Shown here piece by piece: positions 32,923 through 45,299 of a stretch of 64,000 nt of DNA. A program made the translations under genes and the position numbers. Within the stretch, counting starts at the first letter, position 1. Every line of letters begins with the position of its first letter. Location of the stretch: NCBI GenBank assembly GCA_014529385.2, contig CM043964.1:137401029-137465028 (forward strand). Direction: 5' to 3'. This DNA comes from Adiantum capillus-veneris (Eukaryota; Streptophyta; Polypodiopsida; Polypodiales; Pteridaceae). The notes beneath the pieces are model-generated. The model was not told where the DNA came from. It saw only the letters and a program-made list of their open reading frames with translations, and searched no databases.

Positions 32923-34460
32923 CTATTTGGGTATCATTTCAATATTGAAAAGATAAGCATCTGGTATGTCATCATCTACTCCTTCAGGAGCTTCCCCGTT
33001 GTGTATCCTTGAAAGATGATCCGCAGGTAGATGAGTTTTACCCTTTTTGACCACCACTGTGAAATCAAACTCTAGCAATATAATAAACCAGCATACAATT
33101 CTCCCTGTATTGCATGGTTTATTCACCGGATACAAAAGAGCTTGATAATCTGTGAAGAACACAAATTTGTTTGCGAGCAAATAATGCCGAAATTTCTTTA
33201 CAGCATAAATCATTCCTAACCCCTCTCTTTCGGTGGTTTTGTAGTTTGTTTCCGCACTATTTAACTGTCGGCTTGCATAAAAAACTGGAAAATCCATTGT
33301 TCCTTCTCCAGGTTGAGCCGGAATACTCCCGATTGCATATGCAAAAGCATCAATGTGAACATGGAATATTTTTTCCCAATCCGGTGCTTTAAGTACAGGT
33401 GCTGAAACAAGGTTTTCCTTCAGCTTTTGGAATGAAGTTTCACACTCCTCAGTCCAGTCAAAACTGACTAACAAACGATACAGAGGTTGTGTGATAACTG
33501 CATACATATATATGAATCTTCGATAATATCCACAGTGTCCCATGAAGGATTGTACTTGTTTCACATTAGTAGGCCTGGGCAGGTCTACTATGACCTTGAT
33601 TTTGTCTAGATCTGTGGTTATTCCATTTATTGAAACAATGTGTCCTAAGATGCGGCCTTGTCTAACCATAAAAATACACTTTTCAGGGTTAAGACAGATT
33701 TGATATGTTCTACATTTTTCAAATACCTTTTGCAAATGGTCAATATGTTCCTCTCGTAGAAGGGAGTGTACACAAAGATCATCCATGTGTATTTCTAAGA
33801 ATATTCTCAAGTATTCTTTGAACGCGTGCATCATTAACATTTGAAAGTAGCTGGGGCATTAGTTAAGCCAAAAGGCATAACTCGATACGCATAAATTTCC
33901 CATTCTGTGGCAAATGTTGTTTTGTGTTGATCCTCCATTGCAATTGCCAATTGGTTGTATCCTGAAAACCCATCCAAAAAGGAATAAGCCCGTTTTCTGG
34001 CCACTCTCTCAAGTACATGTTCTGTGATTGGCAAGGGATAATTATCCCTTATGGTGGCTGCATTTACCTTTTGAGTTTTACACACACTCGCAACTTTTCG
34101 TTCTTCTTGGGGACTACCACAATTGGTGACACCCAATCTGTATGCTCGATTTCATAGATGAATTTAGCATCCATCAGCTTGTCAATCTCCTCTTTGATTT
34201 GTTTAGCAGATGTGTCATTATCTGTATAAGGACGTTGTTTGCTAGGTTTTGCATCTGATTTCAAAGGAATTGTATGTTGGCATATCGATGGATCAACTCC
34301 TTTGAGATCTTTGTAGGACCATGCGAACACATCTTTATACTTCTTGAGAAGTTGTGTTAGCCGTTCTTCTTCTTCAGGCTCTAAATCGGTTGTGATATAG
34401 ACCGACTGAGGCTTCTCTCCTGGTTCAGGACGTTGTTTGCTAGGTTTTGCATCTGATTTC
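32923..34460 (-). pseudogene. Gypsy reverse transcriptase and RNase H
   Basis: Right to left: an RT N-terminal block (KSDAKPSKQRP, DWVSPIVVVPKKN), the fingers/palm (NYPLPITEHVLERV, SFLDGFSGYNQLAIA, MPFGLTNAPATF), the active site as IHMDDLCVHS (gypsy elements usually have Y/F-L-D-D; both Asp are kept), the connection domain (LGHIVSINGITTD) and RNase H-like motifs (FFTDYQALLYPV, HLPADHLSRI). Frames shift near 34090 and 33835. A 198-bp direct duplication (34230-34627) lies at its upstream edge and breaks the frame. Confidence 0.9.
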
Positions 34461-34627
34461 AAAGGAATTGTATGTTGGCATATCGATGGATCTCAACTCC
34501 TTTGAGATCTTTGTAGGACCATGCGAACACATCTTTATACTTCTTGAGAAGTTGTGTTAGCCGTTCTTCTTCTTCAGGCTCTAAATCGGTTGTGATATAG
34601 ACCGACTGAGGCTTCTCTCCTGGTTCA
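34230..34627. repeat. Tandem duplication of 198 bp inside the gypsy polyprotein
   Basis: The segment 34230-34427 is repeated almost exactly at 34428-34627; the second copy has two extra bases (GATGGATCTCAACTCC). Both encode YITTDLEPEEEERLTQLLKK on the minus strand. The duplication interrupts the RT N-terminal frame. Confidence 0.93.
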
Positions 34628-34639
34628 GCGAGGTCTATC

Positions 34640-36310
34640 CTTTTTGCATTTTCCGGCCCATCATAAGATTCCTCGTTTGTTCTTTCTCTGACTGGTGGTG
34701 TCATTATGCGTTTTCTGTCCTGGATGGTAAATTTCCGATAGTGTGATGGTACATTCATGTTTCCCTTTTCTGACTCCCCTTTACTATCACTATCTTCCTC
34801 AGTAGTCCATACCTCTTGTAAAGACTGTTTCAGTTCTTGGTATTTCTATTTATGTTCCAATTTGGTCCACTCTGGGTCTTTTGTTGTTTTTGTTTTTTAT
34901 TTTTGAGATTTTTGTGATTTTTGTTTTTGTTTTAGCTTTTCGTACTTGTCTTATTCTTTTCGTACTTGTCTTATTTCCTCTTGCGTTCTTTTCCTTCGAA
35001 CTTTTGAGAATCTTCCTGATATTTGATCTTTTACACAATCCCTTGCTTTTACAAGCATCAGATAGTGAGTTCTACCTTTTATCATGGGCACCAGGTTCTC
35101 TCTCCCTTTGTTTTCTGCTCGTTTCCTCCTATAGCGTTCTTGGCGTCTCGGGTGTTGATTGGCAAAATGATAAAACTTGATATTCTCTGTTTCCCCCCCA
35201 CGCTCACTTGAGTTGTCTGAACACTCATTATCTGCATCGCTATTTACTTCCAGATGCTCAGAGGAGTTATGATACTCTTCTTGTTCTGGTGGTTCTACCA
35301 TCTCGTCTCCTCCTGGTATAATGCTTACCATGTAATAGGGTAGCACATCATAGCCATCCTTGTCGCAAAATTTCGTTGTTGAAATATCTGTAATGGTACA
35401 GATGTCCAATGTTGCTAGTATGTGTTCCCATTCCAGAGGTTCTAAGGCATCTTTAGGAAAAGGTTCTAGAATATAATCCTTGTCCTCAATCGATCTTTCT
35501 AAGATGCATTCCTCTCTTTTTAAGCTCCCACAATGTGAAGCTCCGCACATCCATAGCTCTTTTTGTTGCCTTAACCATGCTGGGAGTTCCGATCCTTCCA
35601 CTATAGCTGAATCAAACTCTTCCACTGGTGTCTGGTTCACATCCTTGTAACTATGGTCTTTCAGGTGAATTTTGGTTGTTGTCTCACCATGTCTGAGGTA
35701 TATGTGGTCGTAACCCCAATCCTGGACCATCTTTAACTGTCTCATGAATGGTCTTCCCAAGATGATCTCGTAATTGTTCTTTTTGTCAAAATCAACTATT
35801 GCAATGTATACTCATACTCGATTCCACATGAAGTGACAATCACTTTTTCTAAGAGTCCTAGAGGCTTCTCCATGAACCCATCTTCCAATTGCAATTTCAT
35901 TCTAGTAGCTCTCAAAGCTGGTTTTTCCCATTTTTTCAAAATTTCCTTGGTGGCGATAGCAACTCCTGCTCCACTGTCAAGAATAGCTTTGGAAACTACT
36001 CCTTGGAATTCTACTGGTAGCGTGGTGTTTCCATCTTCTCCCTCACAATACTCTCCAACCTTGTTTAAAGGTACTGGCCTAGTATTTAGTTGAGGCCTGT
36101 CCATTCTCTGATCCCTTCCTGAAGCTTCGAGGTGGAGTCTTTCACTCCAAATTTTTCTAGGCAATTGCCTACTGTGGTCCACATGTTTGGTCGTAACCTT
36201 AGAAGTTCGGCTAATGTGATTGTGCATGCCACATGAGTGGACAATAACTCAATCAACCCTTGTGAATCCATCACTTTTTTAGAAGAAAGTCTTTGAGATG
36301 GGATTGCTCT
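34640..36310 (-). pseudogene. Gypsy protease and protease-RT linker
   Basis: The aspartic protease motif AILDSGAGVAIATKEIL lies at about 35950-36000, with a flap/terminal part IVTSCGIEYEYTL at about 35800-35840. A frameshift near 35790 separates this from GRPFMRQLKMVQDWGYDHIY and a long acidic linker (35760-34951) ending in a Lys/Arg-rich stretch. The order protease then RT is normal for Ty3-gypsy. A decayed relative of this exact segment lies at 59330-59960. Confidence 0.82.
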
Positions 36311-36601
36311 CACCTCAGACGTGGCTTCATACTCTCCTAGGTAAGAGGGTAGAGTTTTCAGCGAGTCTGGTTGGCTATGCCCCGAACTAATTGATCCCTA
36401 GTCTCCCCCTTGTGAGTGTAGATCAAAGTTCATTTGTGATCTTCCCTCAAATTCTTCAATAGGAGGTAAGATCTAGTTCTTCTCTTTTCCCCTGCTATTC
36501 ATGTGGTAACTCACCCTGTTAGCTTCGTTGGCCTCCCAGATTTGCTTCCACAGATCATCTAGACCGTTATAGTCCTTACCCATTTCTGCCAATGTTTTAG
36601 G

Positions 36602-37717
36602 CTAGAACCCGTCACTTACCTCATCTATTGTATTTGGCACTATGATAGGCTCTCCCCTAGACTCATAGGCATTCGTGAGTCTTTCCTTCGTTTCTACTTG
36701 TTCCTCTAAAGTTGGTTTGATAGGGGTTGGAGCTGGTACTTCATGCCCATTTGCAGGTTTACGAAGTGGGTTTTCTATCAAAGATTGAGTTGTTTCAATC
36801 ATCTTTCTACACATTTCCAACCTCTGTTTTTCTATTTCAGCACATGGATAAGTCATCCATCTTTGCTCTTGGGTTTGGTTCTTTTTGAGTCTGGCTTCGT
36901 AAGCTTTTAGAAGTGCATCTAACTGCTCATTTACCTTGTCTGCCAGTACTGATCCTCCTGATCTTGCACTTTTGGGTTCTGTTATTTCCTTGGGTGCTAT
37001 GGTTGTCGCAGTGTGTGAGCTTAGGCTAGCTAGATCCTCTAACCGCTCTAATCTATCCTTTGTGTGTTTTAACTCTTTAGATAGAACCGTTTGCTCTCGT
37101 TCTTTCTTGGATTTCATATGCGCCTTTCTAGATTTCCAAGTGCTTCTCTGATTTTTCATTTCTGAACTTGGGGCATCGGTTTTTGGCTCTTCAATTATGG
37201 GTTCGTTCGTCATTCTTTGAGCTTGGGCTCGTGTCACTACGTGAATAGGTATGATTGTCTCGTTTTTTGACCCTCCACTGGAAGGCACTGCTTCCAGCTT
37301 GTTCAAGGTAGTTTTTTCTCCTTTTCTTGGGTTCTTAGGGAAATCCAGAATCAAATGAGTAACTCCACACTCGGTGCAATATGCATTGACTCTAATGATT
37401 TCATCATGAGGACAGTCTCTTAGCCAATGGTCTCCACCACACTTGTAGCAAGGTCCCTTGGGTTGTTGAGGTGCTCCTTGAGCTCCTCTTTGTTGGTATG
37501 CATGTCTCTGTCCGCCCATGCCTCCGTTGGCTATGAACAACAGTGTTTGTTCATCTAAGCTATATCTTCCTTCTCCTGTTGCCTGTGCAGCTGTAGGTGG
37601 TCCTGTATTTCCTATCATGCTCCATGGTTCTGGTGATGAGGGTTCTTCTGGTGGATAGTAGATAGGATTTTCCGCATATCCATTGGGATCTTCATAATAT
37701 GCATGCATAGGCACCAA
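36602..37717 (-). pseudogene. Gypsy nucleocapsid region with zinc knuckles
   Basis: This frame has CYKCGGDHWLRDC (C-X2-C-X3-H-X4-C, a shortened knuckle) and a second degenerate knuckle CTECGVTHLILDF near its start, then a Lys/Glu/Arg-rich coiled stretch. It links gag to protease. The knuckle lacks one spacer residue compared with the usual C-X2-C-X4-H-X4-C. Confidence 0.78.
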
Positions 37718-37984
37718 AGCCTTCTCTTCTGATTCGGTTACTGTTGGTGTGTATCTTATGCCAACTGGTCGTAATCCTCGTAGGGGTGGTTATTGCCCCA
37801 ACACTGGTTGTGGTCTTTCTACACCTATAGGTCCTGGTAGGTTGCCTGCTTGATACCTAAGCATCGGTGGAACTTGAGGAGATTCTACATGAGCTTGGGG
37901 AGCGTAAGGTCTCTCTCTCACATATCCCTGGTTATAATAACATTCTTCCGTCCCATGGTTTGTCCATTTTTGTTCAATAGCACA

Positions 37985-39962
37985 CTACTTGGGCTGTTTA
38001 GCCTGGGGTTTGGCGTACAAGTTAATCTTTTTTAGCACTTCCTCTAAAAGCTGCTCCTGGTTTACAACTACTTCTCCTTTCGGTGTTGTCTTAGAAGACT
38101 TGCTTCCACTTTGTTGTGAGGATGAATTGTCGTCAAGATCCTTGAACTCACCCTCTTTGTAGACCGCACAATTGTCCACAAGGTAAAGAGCCTCCTTGGT
38201 TAACTCATTCAACGTCGTGCTCCTCTTCATGTGTAAGTCCTTCTGTAGATCTGCATTCCTTAGTCCTTGGATAAATATGAGCATAAGTCGAGATTGAGTT
38301 GGCAGTTCTTCCATAGGGCAGAACTTAACATACCTTTTTAGTCTTAGGACTGCCTTTCACACAGATTCTCTGTCTATCTGTTTGAATTTATGGATTTGTG
38401 AGACCGTATTATGAGCTATTCCCCTTTGTGAGAATTCCTCGATAAACTCGTCAAACACTTCCTCCATAGACTCAAAGTCTCTACGCTCCACAGAGTCAAA
38501 CCAAGTAGCAGGGTCATCCTCTAGGGTTAGTCCAAACCCTGCAAATTGGGTAGGGAAGTCTAACACCTCTTCCGCTCTAATTACACGCACAAAGGCAGCT
38601 ACATGATCTCTTGGATCTCTATTTCCTGTGTATTTCTTGTTTACCCAGTTTTGCACTTGAGAAGGTCTAATTCTACGATGGTCTACAAATCTCATCATTG
38701 GATCTCCTCGTCCTAATCTATATACCTCCTCTGGTCTTCTGTAGTAGGCTGATTCCTCTCCCAATGGTGCTCCTAAGCCATAATTTCTAACAGTTATTGC
38801 AAGAGATGGTTCATCTCTTTGAACTCGTTCTGTGGGTGGTCTTCCAGGCTCTATTGACCCTTGAGTCTTTGGTTTACTCTGTTCTTGATACCTTGAATAG
38901 AGTGGTAGTTCTTGTAGATCCCTTAGCCCTCGTGCGGCTTGATAACCAGCTCGGTTTTGGTCTTGTTCCAATGTTGCACTCTGTCGAAGCCATGCCTACA
39001 ATGATGGCGGAGTTGTTGGTTGGTTTTGATTGTTGAATGTTTGTGGTCGGGTGGAATGTGAGGTCGCATCATACTCCTCTAAGGAGGGATTTGTCGACTT
39101 GCTAGGGGTGTAGGTGGCTCTTGGCACTTCATCGGGGGCATATGTTGATGCTCCTGGAACTGTTACCTTTTCTACCTCCTCTGGGAGAATATGTTGGTAT
39201 TCTTGCCCGTACCTATCAACAAAAACTATATCCGTCCCCATAGCAGTTTCATAAGAGAATAAGGAAAGAACCCTATCTTTGCTTAACTCGGTTGGGTATG
39301 GTTCTTTGCAGAGAAAGTAAGAGACTATTCCCTCCCTCACTCTCATGCTTGTAGATTCCCACGTTCTCATTATAAGTTGAAACCCTGGTTGTTTTCTTAT
39401 CATACAAAAAAATTGCTCCAGGTCGATCAATGGTTGGAGGCGGTTCTTGAGTTTCTGAAACCATTTTTCCCTTTGCCACGTTATCTCCATATTTGGTGTA
39501 ATCCTCACGGTTACTAACTATCAGATAGTGGTTCCCCTTTTTGTCTCGAAATCTATCCCCATCATCATAAACTCAAATTATCTCCAGTCTCTGAGCCGGC
39601 CTTTCTTCAATACAAATACACTTGCGTCCTTGATAGTCAGAATAAACTAAGGCTCCCCTCGAGTTTGTTCCTTCTAAGAAGATCACAGTGAACTTGGAAT
39701 CATTCAAAGGATTTAGGGAGGTGCTTCCTCCTGGCATTGGTCCGTCATAGGTGAAACCTCATGGCTATTGACTACCCATCATGAAGAAGGATTTTTCTGA
39801 TGAAGTGTCAGTATCACTACCTTCCTCAATAATCGGTGCTAGTGGATCTAGCCTTGCCTGAGTTACACTCTCCTCCGTGGACACTAAGCTACCTTGGTCA
39901 CATGCCACCTTTTTGTCTCTAAACATGTATCTTCCTGATCTTAAATTCATCAAACTTATCAA
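37985..39962 (-). pseudogene. Gypsy gag
   Basis: Pieces in order on the minus strand: 39962-39765 (MISLMNLRSGRYMFRDKK), 39508-38996, 38971-38357 containing the retrotransposon gag core (VQNWVNKKYTGNRDPRDHVA, ATWFDSVERRDFESMEEVFD, EEFSQRGIAHNTVSQI), and 38314-37985 (GLRNADLQKDLHMKRSTT). Stops and frameshifts separate them. The N-terminal LRSGR motif also opens the gag of the plus-strand element at 42652 (YLRSGRVLE), so such a start is shared between gypsy groups here. Confidence 0.82.
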
Positions 39963-39965
39963 TGC

Positions 39966-41290
39966 AACTTAGCCCAAATCCAACCACTCACCTAGCAAGG
40001 GATCAGTCTCCGCAGACTTCTTGCTTTGCTGCTGAATATACCTGTACACAAGCGTTTAATTTCGGCAATCGAATCAAAGCATTTAACCGCTAGAGGTGAT
40101 CTTAGTAATGATTGGTATAACTGGAGAGTTAACCTCAACCACTATTGTATTTTATACACTACTGATGTTCTAGATTAGGTATGCTAATTTGGAACTGTAC
40201 TTCCCTCAGATGTTGGTCAATTTACCTGGAAAAGTCTGAATTCAGTCTTTGCTCCGTCAAATGGCCAAACAAGGTCCAAATTCACTTCTGAAAGAAGTTC
40301 TGGAACCCTTAAGCCAAATGGAACCTCATTGTATAAGCTCAGGCAAATTTTCTCTTCAGTAGGCCCCAGTAGACATCCTACGCGTAGGATGTCTCCTGCT
40401 CTGTTTTGCCTGGATTTTTGCACTATGGATTCCCCTTGATGTGCTAAGTCCACAGCTGTTTTCACTTTCTGACTTGGACACCTATAAGCTGGTCAATGGA
40501 TCAAAAATCTGTTTCGACAGCCTGCTGATGGTCTTGATCAGTCTATTCAACTCCAATTTGGACCAAAATTGACTAGGAGGCTTGCCTCAGGCTATATAAC
40601 ACCCTGCTAGGCCTACAATCAGTATCTGGCTTCAATTTCTTGCTTTAGACATCCTACGTGTAGGATGTCTTTTTGCTCTGAATGGCTTCAAATGCAAAGC
40701 ATAGACTCCTCTTGAGGTGTTGATCACTTGGGTATGCTCAAAATTAAGTTTGGAGTGCAAAATCACACAGATGGCATCCTACGCGTAGGATGTCTTTTTG
40801 GCCTGTTTGACTCACAGCTTCCCCTTGATGTCAACAACCCAGTGGTATGCTTAGATTTTGGTTTGGATTTCAAAAGTCCCCAATTTTAGCTGTTCTAGCC
40901 TTTTTCAGTCAAAAGTGCTAAAGTCTGCTTAGAACCCAATTATCTCACCCAAATGAGATGAAACCTCTCTCGATCACTCAATATATCATGCAGATCATGC
41001 TCATGCAGCCATCCTATGGTTTTGGTCTTAAAATAATACCTTGGCACAATTTGGGTAGGATGTCTGGCAATTTCAGTCTATCTGGCCTTATCATGTCAAG
41101 ATATAGTCAAATTTCCACTCTCCGGGTGAAAAAAGGATAAAACCTACCTTCTGAACACACTGGTCAACTCAAAATTCCAAAATTCCCACCAGATTAGCCT
41201 GTAGACATCCTGCGTGTAGGATGTCTCCTGGCTTAAAATTAATTTTTTTCCTGGCAGAAATGCTCTTGATGCTCTGCAGCTCTATCAAAA
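39966..41290. repeat. Palindrome block B (inverted relative to block A)
   Basis: The same 24-bp palindrome occurs at 40371-40394, 40647-40670, 40772-40795 and 41203-41226 (spacings 276, 125, 431). A truncated half lies at about 41055-41066. Block B on the plus strand resembles block A on the minus strand: it has TTTGGACCAAAATTGAC near 40556-40572, whereas block A has the complement GTCAATTTTGGTCCAAA near 21462. There is no gene in the stretch. Confidence 0.8.
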
Positions 41291-41346
41291 ACACTCACTG
41301 TTAACCCTCACGGCTCACGAACACCATATCACCTACGACGGACGTT

Positions 41347-41869
41347 GTATTATTTACTTGGTAGAGTCAGGTACCGGGCTTGTCGGTCCAATAGGAAAAG
41401 GGTAAGAGTGATCGCCAATGAGAGGTGCACTCTAACTGGAACATTCAAGGGATTAGTTGGCTAAGCATGGGCGCCCAAGTGTGAATGGGGTGAGCTCATA
41501 TAAAAGTCAACTAAACCTAAAATTCACGCAGTCTCCCATTTGTGCAATAGAAGAGTGCTCTTGCTCCATCTCCATCTTCTTCTTCTTCATCTCCTTGTGT
41601 GTGTGTATGCGTGAGAGAGAGAGAGAGAGTGCGATCGAGCATTGCGACGATGGCATGCAGCGGCGAAGCAGTTGAGTGCGGCGAAGCGGAGGCTCCTTCT
41701 TCTTCGCAGCGAGGAATCCTCCACGAAGCAAGCATAGAGCGGTGAGTGACACACCATCGCTTTCTTTGAGCTTACTAGTTTGGGCTTGTTGGGTGCTTGG
41801 AGCCATTTGTGGCTTGCACACGGTGTATCGGCAAGTTCCTTGCATTGACACGTGCGACATACGCACACA
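41347..41869 (+). repeat. 5' LTR of a plus-strand gypsy element (left border approximate)
   Basis: The right border CACACA at 41869 is set by the primer site four bases downstream. The left border is a guess at TGTATTATTT (41347); an alternative TG start is at 41299. A TATA-like CATATAAAAG lies at 41497-41506 and a (GA)n run at 41613-41629. Confidence 0.6.
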
Positions 41870-41873
41870 TTTT

Positions 41874-41891
41874 TGGCGCCGTTGCCGGGGA
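41874..41891 (+). promoter_or_regulatory. Primer binding site complementary to tRNA-Asp
   Basis: TGGCGCCGTTGCCGGGGA matches the complement of the 3' end of plant tRNA-Asp. It is the primer site known from several plant gypsy groups such as Athila-like and Tat-like elements. Confidence 0.9.
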
Positions 41892-42651
41892 ATGCCGTGC
41901 ATTAAGCTCGAGTAGCACTCTATGCTTCTCCGTGGTGCAATTTCAATTATAGGAAAGGTAGGGAAGGAGTGTGTGTGTGTTGAGAAGAGGGATTTGGTGT
42001 TATACTGTGTGTTTTTTTTGTTAATGGAGTTTTCAAAGGTACTGTGTTTATTCTCTGTGTATTAAGGTTGTTAGTTTTCTTTGTTAATGGAGATTTCAAA
42101 GGTACTGTGTTTATTCTCTTTGTATTAAGGTAGTTAGTTTTCTTACAGTAAGTAGGAAGTAGATTAGTGAGAGTTAATAGAGTGTGTTAATGCGTAAGAG
42201 TAGGTGTATTAGTTAGAAGTAGGTAGATAGAGTGTGTGTGTGCTCTCGCGCAGGCCGCGGCGACTTTATTCTTTTTTTTTTTAATAAAAAAAGTTAAAAA
42301 TTTTAAAGGTAGGACCGGGATCGGGAATATCTCCCAGACCCAAGCCCAGACCCAAGCCCAAGCTCATGCTCCGGCCTAGGCCTCAGTCACTTCTTTAAAA
42401 AAAAAATTTAGCTTCACACGTAGATAAAAATCGGTTTTTTGAGGACCAACGGAACGTCAAATGCCCAAAAATTGTGCTGTAAAGCACACAACGACCCTCT
42501 AAGTGATACGCTCGTTTCGAGCTATCACACACTTTAATCAAAAAAGTCAAACATTAAAAATCATTCAAAAAACATCAAAAACAAGAAAAAATCAAGTAGA
42601 AAACGGGATGCAAAACACCCACAAAACAAAGCAAGTAACCTTTGAGGGTAC
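41892..42651 (+). other. Untranslated leader of the tRNA-Asp gypsy element
   Basis: No gene. It contains repeated segments with GTTAATGGAGTTTTCAAAGGTACTGTG / GTTAATGGAGATTTCAAAGGTACTGTG-type copies (about 42019-42120), poly-T/A tracts and CCCAAGCCCAGACC repeats near 42340-42365. Leaders of several hundred bases are usual in these elements. Confidence 0.65.
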
Positions 42652-44820
42652 TTGCCGGCATTTGTAGGGCACCCAAAGCACATGTATCTACGCTCTGGTC
42701 GTGTGTTAGAGTCTGAACAACTAGCTAGTGCTTCGATTTACGGGGGTACTCACTATCCTTCCATGCTAGGGTCTACGCCCTCGGCGGGGACCCAAGGTAG
42801 TGCAACCCAAGACCCAAATATAGCGGCTAGCGACTCTTCCTCTGACTACGATATTATGTGAGAGAATCTTACACAAAGCCCCAGGGGAACAAATGAAATC
42901 GTACCTAGCTGGGCCCAACAACCTGGAACTAGTGTTTTTAGTCGTTTGATGGAAACTTTTAGTAGAGCTACGCGCTTTGAACCTACGGCTAGTGAAGTAA
43001 ATGAAGGGGGTGGGGAAGTAGAATCACCATTCACATCTCCTGTAGACCCCACACTCCCTCAGAGTGTCCACGTGGACATTCTACCTACCTTATTTAATGA
43101 GGGCCCTATCGAGCTACCACCTTCCAAAGTTGCCTCTAAGGTAGCAGTGACTAAAAGTCAAAACACGGGAAGCAACATTGCATCCACCTCACGGAAACCC
43201 TCTAGTACACTAAGTTTGGACGGGGTATTTCTCAATGAAAATTGGGAATATGACCTACACACGGAGACTTTGACCGACCTATACATGGGCTACACATACC
43301 ATGTGGGTTGGTTAGAAGTTGTACAATCCACATCTAGTGCCACTAGTCTAGAGGAACAACAACACATGATCTGCAATGTCATCCATAGGATTATCCAGTC
43401 CGAGAGGCAAAATCGAGGAATAAACATACCTTCGACGGGTCCTATGCAATTTTTAGACACGGGCAAAGGGAAACAACCCACTCTATCACAAATGGAGACT
43501 TCCCCAGTGAGTCCCATCGATCCCCCATATGTTGTTTCGCCAGGGGTCTCAATGTAATCTGAGCCCACAAGTGATAGCTTTACTTTTCCAAGTCTAGCTC
43601 ATCTTTCCCTGTATGACACCATGGATACCATGCCTACCCCAATGATGGGCATGCCAAGAAACACACCATGGACCTCGTTTGTTAGTAAAGCACCGCTACA
43701 TGGTAGCTCAATGCCTGCAATAGTACCTACAAGTGCGTACCAATCGTATGCACCTATGGGTCATCACACTCATGTAGTCCCTACCCCTCCCATTGTTTCA
43801 ACTACCTATGCTCCACAACCACAATACACAAGTTCTTATTTCCATGGGACTATACCGGCTAGCATTAACATGTCACATCCGACGTCTGCTATGCCTAGGG
43901 CCACCCATATGAACTATGGACCACCACATGGCACAAGATTGTACCCAACGTGGAACCCAAGGGCTTCCTATGCGCCAAGCCCAATGCCAATACCTACTCC
44001 ACATGTAGTCTCTGGAGGGCCTTCACCCACGGTGCCTGCTCACTTAGGTGACTTGGCAACATTTGCTCAAGCTATTGGTTGATCTATTGCTGAGAATATC
44101 CGTAACACACCTTATAGAGAGCCTAGAAGTAAGGCAATACAAATAGCCAAGCTCACACAAAAATTTAGTGAGACGGGGATGTGAGAAAGCATATCGAAGT
44201 GTTTGAACAAATATGCGATTCTCTAGGAGAACACAATGACCTACATAAGAGCAATGCTTTAAGCCTAACCTTAAGTAGAAAGGCTGGGGATTGGTATAGA
44301 ACCCTAAGGGTGGAAGAAAAAATGATTTACCGTACTCTTAGGAGACTGTTCTTAAAAGAATACATACGAGAGGGAGTGCTTTGGGGTGTAGCCTCTCAGC
44401 TCCAGAAAGCCCAACAAGAGGAAGGAGAGTCGGTGAGAGACTTTATAAGTCGCTTGAAGCATTTGAATTCTCGTTGTAATCCAAATGAGCGCTTCAACAA
44501 TAACCAATTGCTTGATAGATTCATTAAGGGATTATGACATGAGGATATCTACAATGGCCTAGTCATTAGAGGTATCACCACTTGGGAAGCAGCCACCACC
44601 AATGCGATCCAATTGGAGGATAATCTAATGATTCAAGGAGAAAGAGTGTCTGTTGAGACTAAATCTATTAGCTCGCAAGCATCAGGGCATCAGCCAATGA
44701 CCTTAAAGCTTATTGCTAAGGAGCCAAAGATATCTGAGATGACTTTAGCATATCTCACCAAGGCTATTCAAGAGAGTCTTAGAGACAATAGTGCTCCGCA
44801 AAACAATTATATATATCCAA
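42652..44820 (+). pseudogene. Gag of the tRNA-Asp gypsy element, degenerate
   Basis: The frame starts near 42652 (MPAFVGHPKHMYLRSGRVLE) and continues with stops at 42859 (TGA), 43555 (TAA) and 44080 (TGA). A Pro/Met/Thr-rich middle part (43621-44080) follows. A frameshift near 44180 leads into the gag core (GDWYRTLRVEEKMIYRTLRR, QQEEGESVRDFISRLKHLNS, LLDRFIKGL), with a stop at 44535. Homology is lost near 44820 where a minus-strand gypsy-like piece begins, so protease and RT are absent and the element is truncated. Confidence 0.82.
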
Positions 44821-45271
44821 TTTGTGCTTTGATTTGTGTTCCTTCCACTGGTGGAGCATCGTGAAGTGATATTTTCAGTGCTCTCTCTTTCATTGAAAAC
44901 ATTCTCTACCTTAGCACTTTCCTTCACCTCCTATGTGGTATCTTCCCCTTTTGTAGGGTCACTTTGAGTCACTTGGTTCCACCTTGTTTCTTCATCTTTG
45001 TATAGCTGATTGAGCCATGCATGTGGATCTTCTTGCTTCATGTACATAGGATTCTTGTGTGCATCTTCTTGGGATTCGGCTACGAGAACTCTTTGAAATC
45101 TCCTTGGGGGCCTCTCTCCAACTCAAACACCTCACACTCCCGTTCTAAGTGGGATGCTCTTTGTGCGGACTCTTCCACTCTCACAAGTGGTGGCACTCTT
45201 ACTCTTTTTTGCCCTATTGCACCCACTTTTTGTTTCCCTTTAGATTTTGTTTTTTTCTCTTTCTCAATATT
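44820..45271 (-). pseudogene. Short minus-strand gypsy gag/leader-like piece
   Basis: On the minus strand short stretches read as gag-like protein (MYMKQEDPHAWLNQLY, then CEVFELERGPQGDFKEF), broken by stops. CACTA-2 begins directly to its right at 45272. The assignment rests on composition and context only. Confidence 0.4.
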
Positions 45272-45299
45272 CACTACAAGAGGTTGTCTGCACTTGTGA

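Noticed and set aside
16136-41330. One giant retroelement spanning the coiled-coil ORF and the gag-pol, split by Copia-2
   Set aside because: The two flanks of Copia-2 do not join, no target duplication is shared at 21643 and 28530, and palindrome blocks A and B are inverted relative to each other.
41299-41330. Similarity between the sequence left of the tRNA-Asp LTR and the LTR end at 16136 (CTCACTGT..CACGGC..)
   Set aside because: The match is short and gapped and the implied borders do not fit a primer site. Too weak to call.
41874-41891. Possible tRNA gene fragment
   Set aside because: The match to tRNA-Asp is only the 18-base 3' complement placed at an LTR edge, i.e. a primer binding site, with no tRNA body.
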